DNA from: Prevotella sp. UBA6994
GTDB taxonomy: Bacteria; Bacteroidota; Bacteroidia; Bacteroidales; Bacteroidaceae
DNA length: 64,000 nt
Direction of reading: 5' to 3'
Assembly: GCA_002449845.1 (NCBI GenBank)
Contig: DJXW01000042.1
Coordinates: 154,366 to 218,365 of the forward strand
The notes beneath the pieces are model-generated. The model was not told the origin of the DNA, did no database searches, and saw only the letters and a list, made by a program, of their open reading frames with translations. Positions within the stretch are counted from its first letter, which is position 1, and every line of letters starts with the position of its first letter. A program made the translations under genes and the position numbers. Shown here piece after piece: positions 52,767-63,132 of this stretch.

Positions 52767-54443
52767 TTACTTGATTTCGTAAATGGTAGCCTTTCCGCTT
52801 TTTACCTTGATATTGTTATATGGTTCAGAGGGGAATACGAGGTTGGTCATTGCCATCTTTCCATCGGCATCAATAGCCTCTATGCTGCAACGGTCGATGA
52901 AGATGCGCAGTTGGTGAATGTCACCGTAGGTAGGAGCCACGGTTACCACGGGGAATGCCTCGCTGAAAGAAACATTACCACTCTTGCTACGATCCATTGA
53001 GAATGTGCCGTTCTTACCATCGTAGCTCATGACAACTTGTTCGCCCTTGGTATTGGAAAGCACGATTTCGGTCTTGGCTTTCATGTCTATCACAACTTCG
53101 CAAGTCTCACTGAGTTTCTTCACTTTCTTGCCACGAGCAGAGAGCAATTCCTTAGACGGAGTAACGCTGCAATATGTCTCACCTTGATATTCAAAGAGAT
53201 TTAAGTCGCGAGGCACCGAGTTGGCGCTGCGGAATTGCATGGTAGGTACAGAGTTGGCATATTGCCAGTTGCTCATCCAAGCCAAGGCAATCTTTCTGCC
53301 ATCGGGAGCATTGTCGAAAGTAACGGTGGCATAATGGTCTTTACCATAGTCCATCCATCGCGTATCCTTATGTTCACAGGTAAATTTCTTACCGTCAAAG
53401 TCGCCAACGAAATATTGTGTGGCACTACCGCCGAATGGTCCACCTGGGTTGATATTGCAAATGAGCATCCATTTCTGCTTGTCAGTTCCACGTACTTGCA
53501 GTTTCATCAAGTCAGGACACTCCCACACGCCATCGTGGTTGCCATATCCCTTGCCAAAACTACTCTCGTAAGTCCAATCCTTGAGGTTGGGCGAAGAGTA
53601 GATGCGCATTTCCTGACCTACTGCCAAGACGAGGTTCCATTTCTGAATCTCCGGGTTCCAGAAAGCCTTCGGGTCACGGAAGTCTGGTTCGTTGGAAGTG
53701 AGAATAGGGTTAGAGGCTTCCTTTTGGAAGGTTATACCGTTGTCTTTCGATACAGCCATCGACTGCACCTGATTTTGTCCGGCTGATGTGTAGAAAGCCA
53801 CCACGCGGTCGTTTTTCTTGTCCACCACACACGAACCGCTGAAAATCGTACCAATGGCATCTGGCTCAATGGCTGTGGGTTGTGCTTCCCAGTGAATGAG
53901 GTCACGAGAAGTGCTGTGTCCCCATGTCATGTTCTCCCATTGCGAACCGTAAGGGTTCCATTGATAATATAGGTGATATACACCATCCTTATAGAACATA
54001 CCGTTGGGGTCGTTCATCCAACCATAAACGGGTGTGTGATGGTAAAGAGGACGGAAACGCTCTCTGTTGGCGGTGTCAAACTCATTGGATTGCTTCATCT
54101 CCTTCCAACAGGCAAAGTCCTTGATGGCTCCCTTGGTGCGTCTGTCTCCGTGGAAATTGATGTCAAGAAGCACGTTGTTGCTTCCAAATCGCTTGATGTC
54201 AACGGGTACGAAATAGTCAACCTTGTCAACAGCCAACTTCACGTTGAACGTTTGTCGCTGTTCGTTGTTTACGATGATGCGGATGTTGGCTATTTCCTCC
54301 TTCTCTTGTACGGGCAGCAGCAAGTACTTGCTTGTTACACCGATTCTTTGAATGGCGTGGCTCTCACCCAGTATTTGTGGAGCTTGGGCATTTGCCGTCA
54401 TGGTCATCAGCACAAAGGCTATTAATGTCAATAATTTCTTCAT
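52767..54443 (-). CDS. GH32 exo-fructanase with N-terminal DUF4980-like domain
   Basis: The 558 residues have a signal peptide ending near TMTANAQ and a DUF4980-like beta domain to about residue 130. A five-bladed GH32 propeller follows with nucleophile Asp in GWMNDPNGM, the transition-state stabiliser in FRDPKAFW and acid/base Glu in WECPDL. A C-terminal beta-sandwich closes the protein. There is no lipidation Cys, so it is probably periplasmic. It would release fructose from imported fructan oligomers. It has a probable own promoter (54471-54478). Confidence 0.93.
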   Translation of the reverse strand: MKKLLTLIAFVLMTMTANAQAPQILGESHAIQRIGVTSKYLLLPVQEKEEIANIRIIVNNEQRQTFNVKLAVDKVDYFVPVDIKRFGSNNVLLDINFHGDRRTKGAIKDFACWKEMKQSNEFDTANRERFRPLYHHTPVYGWMNDPNGMFYKDGVYHLYYQWNPYGSQWENMTWGHSTSRDLIHWEAQPTAIEPDAIGTIFSGSCVVDKKNDRVVAFYTSAGQNQVQSMAVSKDNGITFQKEASNPILTSNEPDFRDPKAFWNPEIQKWNLVLAVGQEMRIYSSPNLKDWTYESSFGKGYGNHDGVWECPDLMKLQVRGTDKQKWMLICNINPGGPFGGSATQYFVGDFDGKKFTCEHKDTRWMDYGKDHYATVTFDNAPDGRKIALAWMSNWQYANSVPTMQFRSANSVPRDLNLFEYQGETYCSVTPSKELLSARGKKVKKLSETCEVVIDMKAKTEIVLSNTKGEQVVMSYDGKNGTFSMDRSKSGNVSFSEAFPVVTVAPTYGDIHQLRIFIDRCSIEAIDADGKMAMTNLVFPSEPYNNIKVKSGKATIYEIK

Positions 54444-54470
54444 TCTTTCAAGTTTTTAGTTATCTGTTTG

Positions 54471-54478
54471 CAAAAGTA
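54471..54478 (-). promoter_or_regulatory. promoter core of the GH32/permease/fructokinase genes
   Basis: Minus-strand TACTTTTG lies 28 bases before the GH32 ATG. The 156-base gap after the lipoprotein GH32 gene is consistent with a separate transcription start. Confidence 0.55.
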
Positions 54479-54599
54479 CGTTTAATAATCGAATATCGTT
54501 GTCATTTATGTTTCAAAAATTACGAAAATTCGTTCATTGTAACATACTTGATATAAGTTATCCTGAAAAACAATCTTCACCTAACACAAAAGCAATGGA

Positions 54600-56129
54600 T
54601 TACTTCCAAATCCTATTTAGTTTACGAATCTGAGCCTTGCATTCTGCACCAGAAACAGATAGCTTGTTGTAAATCTGTTTGGGGAACACGAGATTGGTCA
54701 TTGACATTGTTCCGTTTTGCGTGAAAATCTCTATAGAAGATTGGTCAACGAAGATGTCTAATGTGACACTGTTTCCTGTAGTGTTCAGCGGAGCTTTCAT
54801 GGAAGGTATGGAGAATGTTCCATTAAAGCTGCTCTGTCCCGTAGCACTCGTGCGATGTACGGTGAGAATCCTGTCAGAAGCAGTGATGTCTATCACGAAT
54901 TTCTCATTATTGTCATTGCCCAAGGTAATGGTAGAGTTTTTGTCAAGTCCAATGTCGAGACGCAATTGATAGGCATCTTTCACGTTGAGCGTAGCACTTG
55001 CGTTTTGCCACTGATCGGCAATCTTGTCGATTTCGTTTACTACCACATTGGTGAGCAATGGCTTTCCGTCATACTCAATGAGCTTGAGCTCACGTGGCAA
55101 AGTCATAGCTGACCTCCAAGGCGAACAAGGCACGTCTCCTGCATATTGCCAGTTGTTCATCCAGCCAATGAGAATGTGTCGGTTGGGGGTGTTCGACCAA
55201 GTAACACCTGCATAGTTGTCCATACCATAGTCGAGCCAAAGGGGATAGTCAAGATTGTCTGCCGTGAATGTCGTTCCATCGAAGTCGCCGACAAAATACA
55301 TGGTGCCTGAGCCTAATATTGGACCGCCAGGGTTCACGCTGACGATGAGCACCCATTTCTTGCCTCCCTTGTAGTCAAGTTGGATGAGGTCAGGACATTC
55401 CCATTGCAGACTGGGACGACCGGAGAGGGGTACGAAGAATGTGCTCAGGTGTGTCCAGTTCTTTAAGTCGGTAGAACCATAAAATTCAGTACCCATCTTC
55501 CATCCCTTAGCCAATGCCATAATCCATTTCTTACTGCCTTCGTGCCAGAATACTTTGGGGTCACGCAAGTTGTCATCATTGTTTTTGATGACGGGATTAG
55601 CAGCATAGCGAGTGAAATTTTTTCCTCCGTCAGTGCTGTAAGCCAGTGATTGCTGTTGTGCAGTACCTGCCGACGTGTATATTGCTATCATGGCATTATT
55701 GCCAAATCCTGCCGTGTTGTCCTTGTCAATCACAGCCGAGCCGGAGAAGATGTCTCCCAGTTCGTCGCGGGTCATAGCCACAGCTTTCTCTTCCCAATGG
55801 ATAAGGTCGGTAGAGGTAGCGTGTCCCCACGACATATTGCCCCATGAGTTGCCTTGTGGATTATATTGGTAGAAAAGATGATATACACCATCCGCGTAAA
55901 CCATTCCGTTGGGGTCGTTAATCCAGTTCTTGTTGGGTGTGTAGTGAATCTGAGGCCTATACTGTTCGGCGTATCCACTGCTTTCCGTTGGCTTTTCCGT
56001 TGGTTGTTCTGGCTTGGGGTCATCGATGAGTGGATTGTAGTCTTGCTTAGGGTCATCACTACCACATCCAATGATGGTAACCGCCGTTAAGGCGATCACC
56101 ATCATTTTAGATATGTTTCTGAGTTTCAT
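54600..56129 (-). CDS. GH32 surface lipoprotein, candidate endo-levanase
   Basis: The 509 residues have a lipoprotein signal (VTIIGCGSDD, Cys about residue 22) and a Pro/Glu-rich linker (DDPKPEQPTEKPTESSG). The GH32 propeller has nucleophile Asp about D72 in NWINDPNGM, LRDPKVFW and WECPDL. The C-terminal beta-sandwich is present. Surface lipoprotein GH32 enzymes at this position, next to the SusE-like gene, are endo-acting in the known levan locus (BT1760). Endo-levanase is therefore the favoured but inferred activity; inulin is the alternative. Confidence 0.9.
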   Translation of the reverse strand: MKLRNISKMMVIALTAVTIIGCGSDDPKQDYNPLIDDPKPEQPTEKPTESSGYAEQYRPQIHYTPNKNWINDPNGMVYADGVYHLFYQYNPQGNSWGNMSWGHATSTDLIHWEEKAVAMTRDELGDIFSGSAVIDKDNTAGFGNNAMIAIYTSAGTAQQQSLAYSTDGGKNFTRYAANPVIKNNDDNLRDPKVFWHEGSKKWIMALAKGWKMGTEFYGSTDLKNWTHLSTFFVPLSGRPSLQWECPDLIQLDYKGGKKWVLIVSVNPGGPILGSGTMYFVGDFDGTTFTADNLDYPLWLDYGMDNYAGVTWSNTPNRHILIGWMNNWQYAGDVPCSPWRSAMTLPRELKLIEYDGKPLLTNVVVNEIDKIADQWQNASATLNVKDAYQLRLDIGLDKNSTITLGNDNNEKFVIDITASDRILTVHRTSATGQSSFNGTFSIPSMKAPLNTTGNSVTLDIFVDQSSIEIFTQNGTMSMTNLVFPKQIYNKLSVSGAECKAQIRKLNRIWK

Positions 56130-56154
56130 GTTTCTTTCAGTTAAACTATCGGGA

Positions 56155-57675
56155 TTATCTTGTCTTCAAATATTCCAGAGAGTTCTTAGCCAACTTGAGC
56201 ACATTGTCTTGATAGATGTTGTTCTTCGGATTTGCGCTCTTATCGGGAGTTCCATCAGGATTCTTCATCGAGAACTCGCAGCCACCGTTACCGATACAAA
56301 GGATAGTACCCTTGAATTCAGTATTGCCTTGCTGTGCTTCCCATACATTCATTTGGCTCACCCAGTCAATTTGTGAATCCCATGTGCCCAATGGATAGAT
56401 ACCGAATGTTTGCGTGAGTTGGGTATAGCAGCTCTCCTCTTGGTTGCCAATGCCCGTGAGCATTGAAGGAAGGTTGAAGAACAAACAGTTGTGGTCTTCC
56501 GTCCAACCTGGTCCCTTGAATGCGATGAGCTTGGTGCGGTCATTAGATTCCACTTCCAGTCCCTTATAGATTGGATGTGTAGAGTGGTCTTTTGAGAAGC
56601 GCGAACCTGGATTCAATTGAACAGCCATCTTCCAAATGTCGTTGTTGATGCCTCCAAAGCCAGTACCGATAGCGTGGTCGTTTTTCTTCATGTCATCAAG
56701 GTTCAGTCTGCCTAAGTGTCCCACGTATGTGGTAGCGTGGCTCCAAAGCAAGAGACTTCCGCCATCCTTATACCATTCCTTGATGATTGGTGTTGCACCT
56801 TCTACCACTTCTGGTATGTTCCAAACTGCATCTTCTCCTACACCTTCTAAGTCGCGCAACCAGAACAATACGCGGAACGGATCAATGTCATCCACGCTCT
56901 TGATGTTGCCGAAATAAATGTATTGTGCTGTTGGATACGTACTTTGTAACCACAACCAAGCTGATGCCTCGTCGTCATCACCGTTTTGTATGAGTTCTTC
57001 CGGAGTTGGGTAAATACTCAAGAAACCGATAGCAGTTTTACCGATGCGGAGAGAAGACTTGGTAGAGAGTGAAGTACCCTTCTCGTTCTGGGCGGTAAGT
57101 GTCACTTCCCATGTGTCACCAGTCTCTACGTTCTCGATGGTATAGCTGGTAGCGTCGCCTCTCAGGGTTTCGTTGATGGTTCGCTTGCCATTGGTGGCAA
57201 CCAGTTTAATTGTAGAGGCATCTTCCGCACGGTTCCATTCCACCAATGCGTCGTAACCGCCAGCCTTGTCAACCTGACTCATCTGCACGCCAGAGATACT
57301 TGTTGCTCCTTCACGGGTGAATGTCTTCACCACGCCTTGGGAGAAATTAGAGCCGTCGGTGAGTTTAAACACATACTCAAACGGAACGTTCGTGGGAACA
57401 TTGGCTTGCGTAAAAGTATTGCCGCTGACAATCTCATTGGAAGAAAGAGTACCGTTGCGATAGATGGTCACTTGCATCTTCTCGCTTTGTGCTGGCCACG
57501 TCCATGTATAGTTGTCGCCGTTGAGCGCACCTGTTATCTGTGAGGCATCGGGGGCTTTGAGTATCATGGAACTACGCTCGATGTCCTTGTCTTGGCAAGA
57601 TGATACTACTGCGACAATCCCGCAGCATACAATGCTTGCAAAGAGAAATTTATAGATTGCTTTCATAACTTTCAT
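56155..57675 (-). CDS. SusE-position surface glycan-binding lipoprotein (DUF4960-like)
   Basis: This 506-residue protein has a lipoprotein signal (AVVSSCQDKD). Two fibronectin-like beta domains (about residues 35-215) follow, then a C-terminal DUF4960-like domain (GFLSIYPTPEELIQNGDDDE, DGGSLLLWSHATTYVGHLGR). In the levan locus of B. thetaiotaomicron the protein at this place (BT1761) binds levan at the cell surface. It sits 25 bases after susD. Ligand binding here is inferred from position. Confidence 0.82.
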   Translation of the reverse strand: MKVMKAIYKFLFASIVCCGIVAVVSSCQDKDIERSSMILKAPDASQITGALNGDNYTWTWPAQSEKMQVTIYRNGTLSSNEIVSGNTFTQANVPTNVPFEYVFKLTDGSNFSQGVVKTFTREGATSISGVQMSQVDKAGGYDALVEWNRAEDASTIKLVATNGKRTINETLRGDATSYTIENVETGDTWEVTLTAQNEKGTSLSTKSSLRIGKTAIGFLSIYPTPEELIQNGDDDEASAWLWLQSTYPTAQYIYFGNIKSVDDIDPFRVLFWLRDLEGVGEDAVWNIPEVVEGATPIIKEWYKDGGSLLLWSHATTYVGHLGRLNLDDMKKNDHAIGTGFGGINNDIWKMAVQLNPGSRFSKDHSTHPIYKGLEVESNDRTKLIAFKGPGWTEDHNCLFFNLPSMLTGIGNQEESCYTQLTQTFGIYPLGTWDSQIDWVSQMNVWEAQQGNTEFKGTILCIGNGGCEFSMKNPDGTPDKSANPKNNIYQDNVLKLAKNSLEYLKTR

Positions 57676-57700
57676 TGATTACTGTATTACTGTTTCCTTA

Positions 57701-59446
57701 TTAATAGTTTTTGTTCTGGGTATAGAGGCCAGGAACGTAGAAGAGTTGGATGTAAGGAATGGGGAAGTATTCATTCTTGTCCGCCGTGAAGTGAGCGTCT
57801 TTGTAGTATTGGGCGTATGTTTGTCCGTCGTACACCACATTCTGCTCTTTCTCAAAGAATGCGTTCAATGTCTTAGAGGCAATACCCCAGCGACGCAAGT
57901 CGAAGAAACGACCATCCTCCATAGCCAATTCCAGACGACGTTCCCATTGCAAGCACTTGCGAGCTTGTTCCTTGTTCTGGAAATAAGAACTTGGATAGAG
58001 GGCAATGTCACATTGGTCGGCAGCGTAAGCGATATGCTTAGATACGGAGTTCTTGGCACGTTGGCGAATATCGTTGATGATGGAACGGGCCTCTTCCAAT
58101 GCTCCTGTTTCGATGAGAGCCTCGGCACGCATCAGCATCACGTCGGTGAAACGCAACACGTAGTCGTTCATGGCGAATGCCTGCCAGGGATTGTCATAGG
58201 TCTCACCCTTTGAGCGTTGTGGCACTTCCTTCAATGATGCGTAATATCCGTATGTGTTAGGAGTACGACTGTTGTCCTTCGTCATGGTATGTTGCTCTTC
58301 GTACTTATATGGGAATGTAGGCATACCTACGGTGTGGAAGAGACGTGGATCCCATTTCTGACTTGTGGGTACTCCGTTGATGGGGTAAGCAATCTCGTTG
58401 TTGTAGGTGTCGAACATAGGCAGACCGTCCTTGGTCTTGAAGGCGTTTACGAGGTTCTGTGTTGGCTTGTGGAAATCCCAACCGCAAGACCATATACCCC
58501 AACAACCATTCAGCATGTTGCTCCAGTTGGCGCGACCGAAACGGGTGTTGTCGTCTTCATAACCTGAGTGCTGTACGGCAAAGACGCTCTCTTTAGAGTT
58601 CTTGTATTCAGGAAGGAAGATGTCTCCATAGTCTTCCAAGTAACCATATTGCGAGTTCTTAACCACTTCCGTGTATTTTAATACCTCTTGCATGTATTGC
58701 TGGTTGATGTGGCTTACACCAGTGTTAGCTTCGTAACCATCACCCCATGCCATTGTCAGATAGCATTTTGCCAAGTAAGCGGCAGCAGCAATCTTGTTGG
58801 CACGTCCCTTTTCAGCTTGAGTTACAGGAAGAACGTCATAGGCAGCCTTGAAGTCCTCGATAATCTTGTTCATCAATTCTTCGTGCGTGAAAGCATCGTT
58901 ACGAGTTTGTTCCTCAGTATGGTTGCGGTAAACTTCTTCGTCAATCCAAGGCACTTGGTTCCATATCTGAACGAGCTTGAAGTAGAAGTGTGCACGCAAG
59001 AAGCGAACCTCACCTTCGCGTTGTGCCCTTATGGTTGCATCAAGAGCATCTCCGTGGTCAGCCAATGAAACCAATGCACGGTTGCAACGGCTTACTGAAC
59101 AGTAGAGATGATACCACATTTCGTCCATGTGGTCAGGTGTGGAAGCAGTCAGTGTTGACCATACCTCGAAAGGATGGTAGTTGGTGTCAGTTGTTCCAGA
59201 ACCGCCCTTCATGGCATCGTCACTGGTAACATCGCCGTATGGCCACATGTTGAATGGATAGGTGTACCAATCGTCACCGAGTTTGGCGTATGCAGCGGTC
59301 ACCATTTCGTTAGGTTGGCTCATTGCCAGGTCTTCACTGATGACACCTTGAGGCTGAACATCGATGAAATCGTTGCAACTGGTAAATGTTGCTTGGGCAG
59401 CGACACCAACGAGAATTGCACAAAATGCTTTATATATTGTTTTCAT
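57701..59446 (-). CDS. susD: SusD-family outer-membrane glycan-binding lipoprotein
   Basis: I choose the ATG at 59446 (581 residues), because MKTIYKAFCAILVG leads to the lipobox TFTSCNDF; an ATG at 59464 adds six residues. The protein has the SusD TPR-like helices, the DFIDVQPQG opening and a closing segment (LRRWGIASKTL, YFPIPYIQL) typical of RagB/SusD. It forms the lid over SusC and binds fructan oligomers. It lies directly after susC, spaced 31 bases from the chosen start. Confidence 0.93.
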   Translation of the reverse strand: MKTIYKAFCAILVGVAAQATFTSCNDFIDVQPQGVISEDLAMSQPNEMVTAAYAKLGDDWYTYPFNMWPYGDVTSDDAMKGGSGTTDTNYHPFEVWSTLTASTPDHMDEMWYHLYCSVSRCNRALVSLADHGDALDATIRAQREGEVRFLRAHFYFKLVQIWNQVPWIDEEVYRNHTEEQTRNDAFTHEELMNKIIEDFKAAYDVLPVTQAEKGRANKIAAAAYLAKCYLTMAWGDGYEANTGVSHINQQYMQEVLKYTEVVKNSQYGYLEDYGDIFLPEYKNSKESVFAVQHSGYEDDNTRFGRANWSNMLNGCWGIWSCGWDFHKPTQNLVNAFKTKDGLPMFDTYNNEIAYPINGVPTSQKWDPRLFHTVGMPTFPYKYEEQHTMTKDNSRTPNTYGYYASLKEVPQRSKGETYDNPWQAFAMNDYVLRFTDVMLMRAEALIETGALEEARSIINDIRQRAKNSVSKHIAYAADQCDIALYPSSYFQNKEQARKCLQWERRLELAMEDGRFFDLRRWGIASKTLNAFFEKEQNVVYDGQTYAQYYKDAHFTADKNEYFPIPYIQLFYVPGLYTQNKNY

Positions 59447-59477
59447 ACTTATATCAATTTTCATTTGTCATTTTATA

Positions 59478-62400
59478 TTAGAAACCAACCTGAAGTCCAA
59501 GTGAGAATGATGTATTGTTAGGATATGCCCAATTTGGATTTTCTGGGTCTGAGCAAGTAAGGCTGCTGCTCTTGATAGTCAGCAGGTTGTGTCCGGATAC
59601 ATATACGCGTGCGCTGCTCATGAGCAATTTCTTCACGATGCTGTCTGGCAGTTTGTAGCCAATCTGCACTTGGCGCAACTTAGCGTATGAGCCATTCTCT
59701 ACAAAGTAAGTAGAAGCACGACCTTCGTTACCTGTGTTGTTGGTTGTCAATGCAGGGATAGAAGACGACGTGTTGGCAGTTGTCCATGCACCGAGCATAC
59801 GGTTACCCTTGTTCGAACCAGCGTCGGTAATGCTGTAGAAGTCGGTTTGGAATTTCTGGTTGTTGTAAACGTCTTGTCCGGCTACACCTTGCCAGAACAT
59901 GGTAAAGTCAAAGTTCTTGTAAGTTAACTCTACGTTCAAACCCCATGAGAAGTTGGGTACTGGGTTGAAGATCCAAGTTTGGTCATGCTCATTGATGACA
60001 CCGTTTCCGTCGAGGTCAGCATATTTCAGACCACCCACACGGGCATTCTCTTGTCCGCTTGCCAATACTTCTTCGCGGTTTTGGTAGAGTCCGTCAACTA
60101 CATAACCTACGATTGAACCGTAAGGTTTCTTGGATTGTACGAGGTTCTCCTTCGATGTGTGTACGTATGAACCGGTAGTTGTCTCTGGCAGATAAGTTAC
60201 CTTGCTGCGGAAGAAGTCCAAGTTTCCGTTGATGTTGTACCCCAATCCGTAGCTGGTTGTGTGGCGGTAGCCAACTGCAAATTCCATACCCCAGTTCTGC
60301 AAGCTTGGACCATTGAGCCAAGAAGCACCACCTTCACCTACTGAACCAAGGTAAGCTGGATTAATCAACATATCCTTCACCTTCTTTACGTATGCGTCAA
60401 CTGTACCGTAGAGTGAGTTGCCTAAGAGTGTGTAGTCGATACCCACGTTGTATTGTTCTGTGGTTTCCCATTTCAAGTCGTTGTTCTGAGCTTGTGTAGC
60501 ACGGAATCCTGATGGGAGGATACCACCTGAGCCGTCTGCTCTGAGGTCGTAAGCGGTTGACTCGTTGCGCTCACCGCCGTAGGTAGCAGCATAGAGACCG
60601 TAACGGGCATAGTTGGAAATGGCTTGGTTACCGGTTTCTCCCCATGATGCACGAAGTTTTAAGTCGTCAATCCAATTTTGGTTCAGGTGTTGAGAGATAC
60701 GATAACCGAGCGTTACAGCTGGGAACGTACCGTAGCGGTTGTTCTCTCCGAATCGTGAAGAACCGTCGCGACGGATGGTGAAAGAAGCCAGCAACAGGTC
60801 TTTCCAGTTATAGTCAATCTTTCCGAACAATGAAATCAGGTGATAACCCTCGGCGATACCACTGGCACGTTGTGTACCTGTAGCGGCATTGGGCCACATA
60901 TATTTGTAGTTCTCTAATGCGAACATCTGTGCATAACTTGAGAAGTCGTCACGGTTCTGTGAGTGCAACTCAAGACCTGCCAGGATATTGAACGTATGCT
61001 CAGCGGCAAGCGTGAAGTTATAGGTAGCCGTGTTAGACCAAGTCCATTTCATGTCGTTGGCTTGTGATACAGTAGTAGAAGGTGTACTGTTGTTTACCAC
61101 GTCTGAATGCCATGTGTAGGTTACAGCATGTATAAATCCTGCATCGTAGTCGATACCGAAGTTAGAGCGAAGCAGCAATCCCTTGATAGGTGTGATGTTC
61201 ACGTAGGCATTACCGAAGATACGCCAGATCTTCAGACGGTTGTCACGGTTGTGATAGAGCTCGCGCAATGGGTTCTGACGGTCACTCATACCACCTACAG
61301 GACCAGAGAATGTCACTCCGTCTTCCTCGTAAACAGGTACGGTAGGAGCCATCTTCAACGCATTTTCCAAGGGTTGGCAATCCACCTGGTTAGAATAGGT
61401 AATGGTGGCATTTTCTCCTACGGTTACGATGTTGTTAATCTTGTAACTGGTGTTCATACGTGCTGAAATGCTCTCGAAGTCGGTATATTTCAAGATACCG
61501 TTGGTCTTCTTGTAACCCACTGAGAAGAGGGCAGACGACTTTTCTGTACCGTTAGAGATAGACAGGTCATAGTTTTGTGCGAAGCCCGTGCGTGAAATCT
61601 GGTCGAGCCAGTCGGTGTCAGAGTAACGCATGGTGCGCTTCGAGTTGATGTAACCATCGTAAAGACCGTTTACGGTGTAGTTGTTGTACTGGCCTGTAGC
61701 TGGGTCGTAAGCACGGATAGGCGTACCAGCTGGTGCATTGAGGTTCAGACCGTAGTTAGAGGCGTAAGCCACGGGATCCAGTCCGTCGTTCAAGGCTGCC
61801 TGAGCCATTGCTGTTGCATATTCTGCTGTGTTGGCCAGTTTCATCATGGTTTGAGAATTGTAGAACTGCGTGGTGAGGTTGGCAGAGAAATCTACCTTTA
61901 CCTTATCGCCCTTCTTTCCGCTACGTGTGGTGATGATGATCACACCGTTGGCAGCACGCGAACCATAGATAGAGGCTGATGCGGCATCTTTCAATACCTG
62001 CATAGACTCGATGTCGTTCATGTTCAACGTGTTCAGATTGGTTGTCGTAGGCACACCGTCGATGATGAACAGAGGGTCTTGTGATGAGTTGAAAGAACCG
62101 ATACCACGGATGCGAACCCTACCAGCTCCCACTGGTGAACCGTCGCTTGTAATGGTCATACCTGGCACCTTACCTTGCAAGGCACGCATGGGGTCAGTGT
62201 CTGATGACGTTTTCAGTTCTTCAGTCTTCACCACTGCTACCGAACCCGTGAGGTCGGCTTTACGTTGTACTTGATAACCCGTAACCACCACCTCTGCCAG
62301 TTCTGCGGCATTGTCAGACATGGTTACTTGCATTTCTTGTTGGGCAGGCAGTTCTTGTTTCTCGAATCCGATGTACGTGAAGACAAGTGTCTTGCCGGCT

Positions 62401-62594
62401 TCAACCTTCAACTTGAAATTACCGTCAAGGTCGGTAATGGCACCGTTGGATGTGCCTTTTTCCATGACCGTAGCACCGATGATGGGCTCACCCGTTCCGT
62501 CCACGACGGTACCGGTAATTTCCGTTTGCGCGTACATTATAGTACTCGCAAAGATGAGCATTGCGCTCAGAAGCAATCGTTGTAGATGATTCAT
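59478..62594 (-). CDS. susC: SusC-family TonB-dependent outer-membrane transporter
   Basis: This 1038-residue protein has a signal peptide ending TIMYAQ. A carboxypeptidase-D-like regulatory domain follows (TEITGTVVDGTGEPIIGATV), then a TonB-box/plug region (LAEVVVTGYQVQRKADLTGS, PLFIIDGVP) and a 22-strand barrel ending in an aromatic strand (SLGLQVGF). It imports fructan oligomers with SusD using TonB energy. The first gene of the transport/enzyme operon, preceded by a TAACTTTG core and 538 bases of regulatory region. Confidence 0.95.
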   Translation of the reverse strand: MNHLQRLLLSAMLIFASTIMYAQTEITGTVVDGTGEPIIGATVMEKGTSNGAITDLDGNFKLKVEAGKTLVFTYIGFEKQELPAQQEMQVTMSDNAAELAEVVVTGYQVQRKADLTGSVAVVKTEELKTSSDTDPMRALQGKVPGMTITSDGSPVGAGRVRIRGIGSFNSSQDPLFIIDGVPTTTNLNTLNMNDIESMQVLKDAASASIYGSRAANGVIIITTRSGKKGDKVKVDFSANLTTQFYNSQTMMKLANTAEYATAMAQAALNDGLDPVAYASNYGLNLNAPAGTPIRAYDPATGQYNNYTVNGLYDGYINSKRTMRYSDTDWLDQISRTGFAQNYDLSISNGTEKSSALFSVGYKKTNGILKYTDFESISARMNTSYKINNIVTVGENATITYSNQVDCQPLENALKMAPTVPVYEEDGVTFSGPVGGMSDRQNPLRELYHNRDNRLKIWRIFGNAYVNITPIKGLLLRSNFGIDYDAGFIHAVTYTWHSDVVNNSTPSTTVSQANDMKWTWSNTATYNFTLAAEHTFNILAGLELHSQNRDDFSSYAQMFALENYKYMWPNAATGTQRASGIAEGYHLISLFGKIDYNWKDLLLASFTIRRDGSSRFGENNRYGTFPAVTLGYRISQHLNQNWIDDLKLRASWGETGNQAISNYARYGLYAATYGGERNESTAYDLRADGSGGILPSGFRATQAQNNDLKWETTEQYNVGIDYTLLGNSLYGTVDAYVKKVKDMLINPAYLGSVGEGGASWLNGPSLQNWGMEFAVGYRHTTSYGLGYNINGNLDFFRSKVTYLPETTTGSYVHTSKENLVQSKKPYGSIVGYVVDGLYQNREEVLASGQENARVGGLKYADLDGNGVINEHDQTWIFNPVPNFSWGLNVELTYKNFDFTMFWQGVAGQDVYNNQKFQTDFYSITDAGSNKGNRMLGAWTTANTSSSIPALTTNNTGNEGRASTYFVENGSYAKLRQVQIGYKLPDSIVKKLLMSSARVYVSGHNLLTIKSSSLTCSDPENPNWAYPNNTSFSLGLQVGF

Positions 62595-63132
62595 TTGCTT
62601 TTGCTTTTAGTTATTACTGTTGTTGATTAAAAATATGTCGCAAAGTTAATGTTGATAATAAGTTCAAGCTATCATTTTTCGTTCTTCTGCTCTCATTTTT
62701 GTTACGATGTAACATTTGTTTCAGTGAATGAACGATTTTTGCAAGTCGTTCTGTTACGCTCGTTATACCTTTGCGCAGAGTTACCAGACACGCAAAAGGT
62801 GTGGACGAGACATTTCACTTTCGAACCAGGTCTGCGACAACCTTTGAATAGATGAAACGTCAGTCCACACCATTATTATATATATAAATAATATGGCTGG
62901 TTTCTGAACTCTCCATTCTCTTCCCAAGGTCGCAGTTTGGTTCGAAAAGAGTCAGCAACTCATTTGATATTTCCCACAATGTTTTATTCCTCTGTCACGT
63001 CAAGAGGTTGATTCTTTTGCAAAGATAATGAAATAATTCGAGAAATAGAAAAAAGATGCAAATTTTTTACATGGCTCATGCCTCTTACTTCATGCTTCTT
63101 GCTTCTTACTTCTTACTTCATGCTTCTTTTCA
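62595..63132. other. regulatory region between the sensor gene and susC
   Basis: No gene is seen. It holds the susC promoter core (62641-62648, minus), a plus-oriented TACCTTTG core (62766-62773), and two inverted repeats: GGTGTGGAC (62798-62806) with GTCCACACC (62863-62871), and TTCGAACCAGGTCTGCGAC (62820-62838) with GTCGCAGTTTGGTTCGAA (62929-62946). These are candidates for the sensor-regulator binding sites or for a structured small RNA. Confidence 0.6.
62641..62648 (-). promoter_or_regulatory. susC promoter core
   Basis: Minus-strand TAACTTTG lies 46 bases before the susC ATG; the upstream box is poor, as expected for an activator-dependent promoter. Confidence 0.55.
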
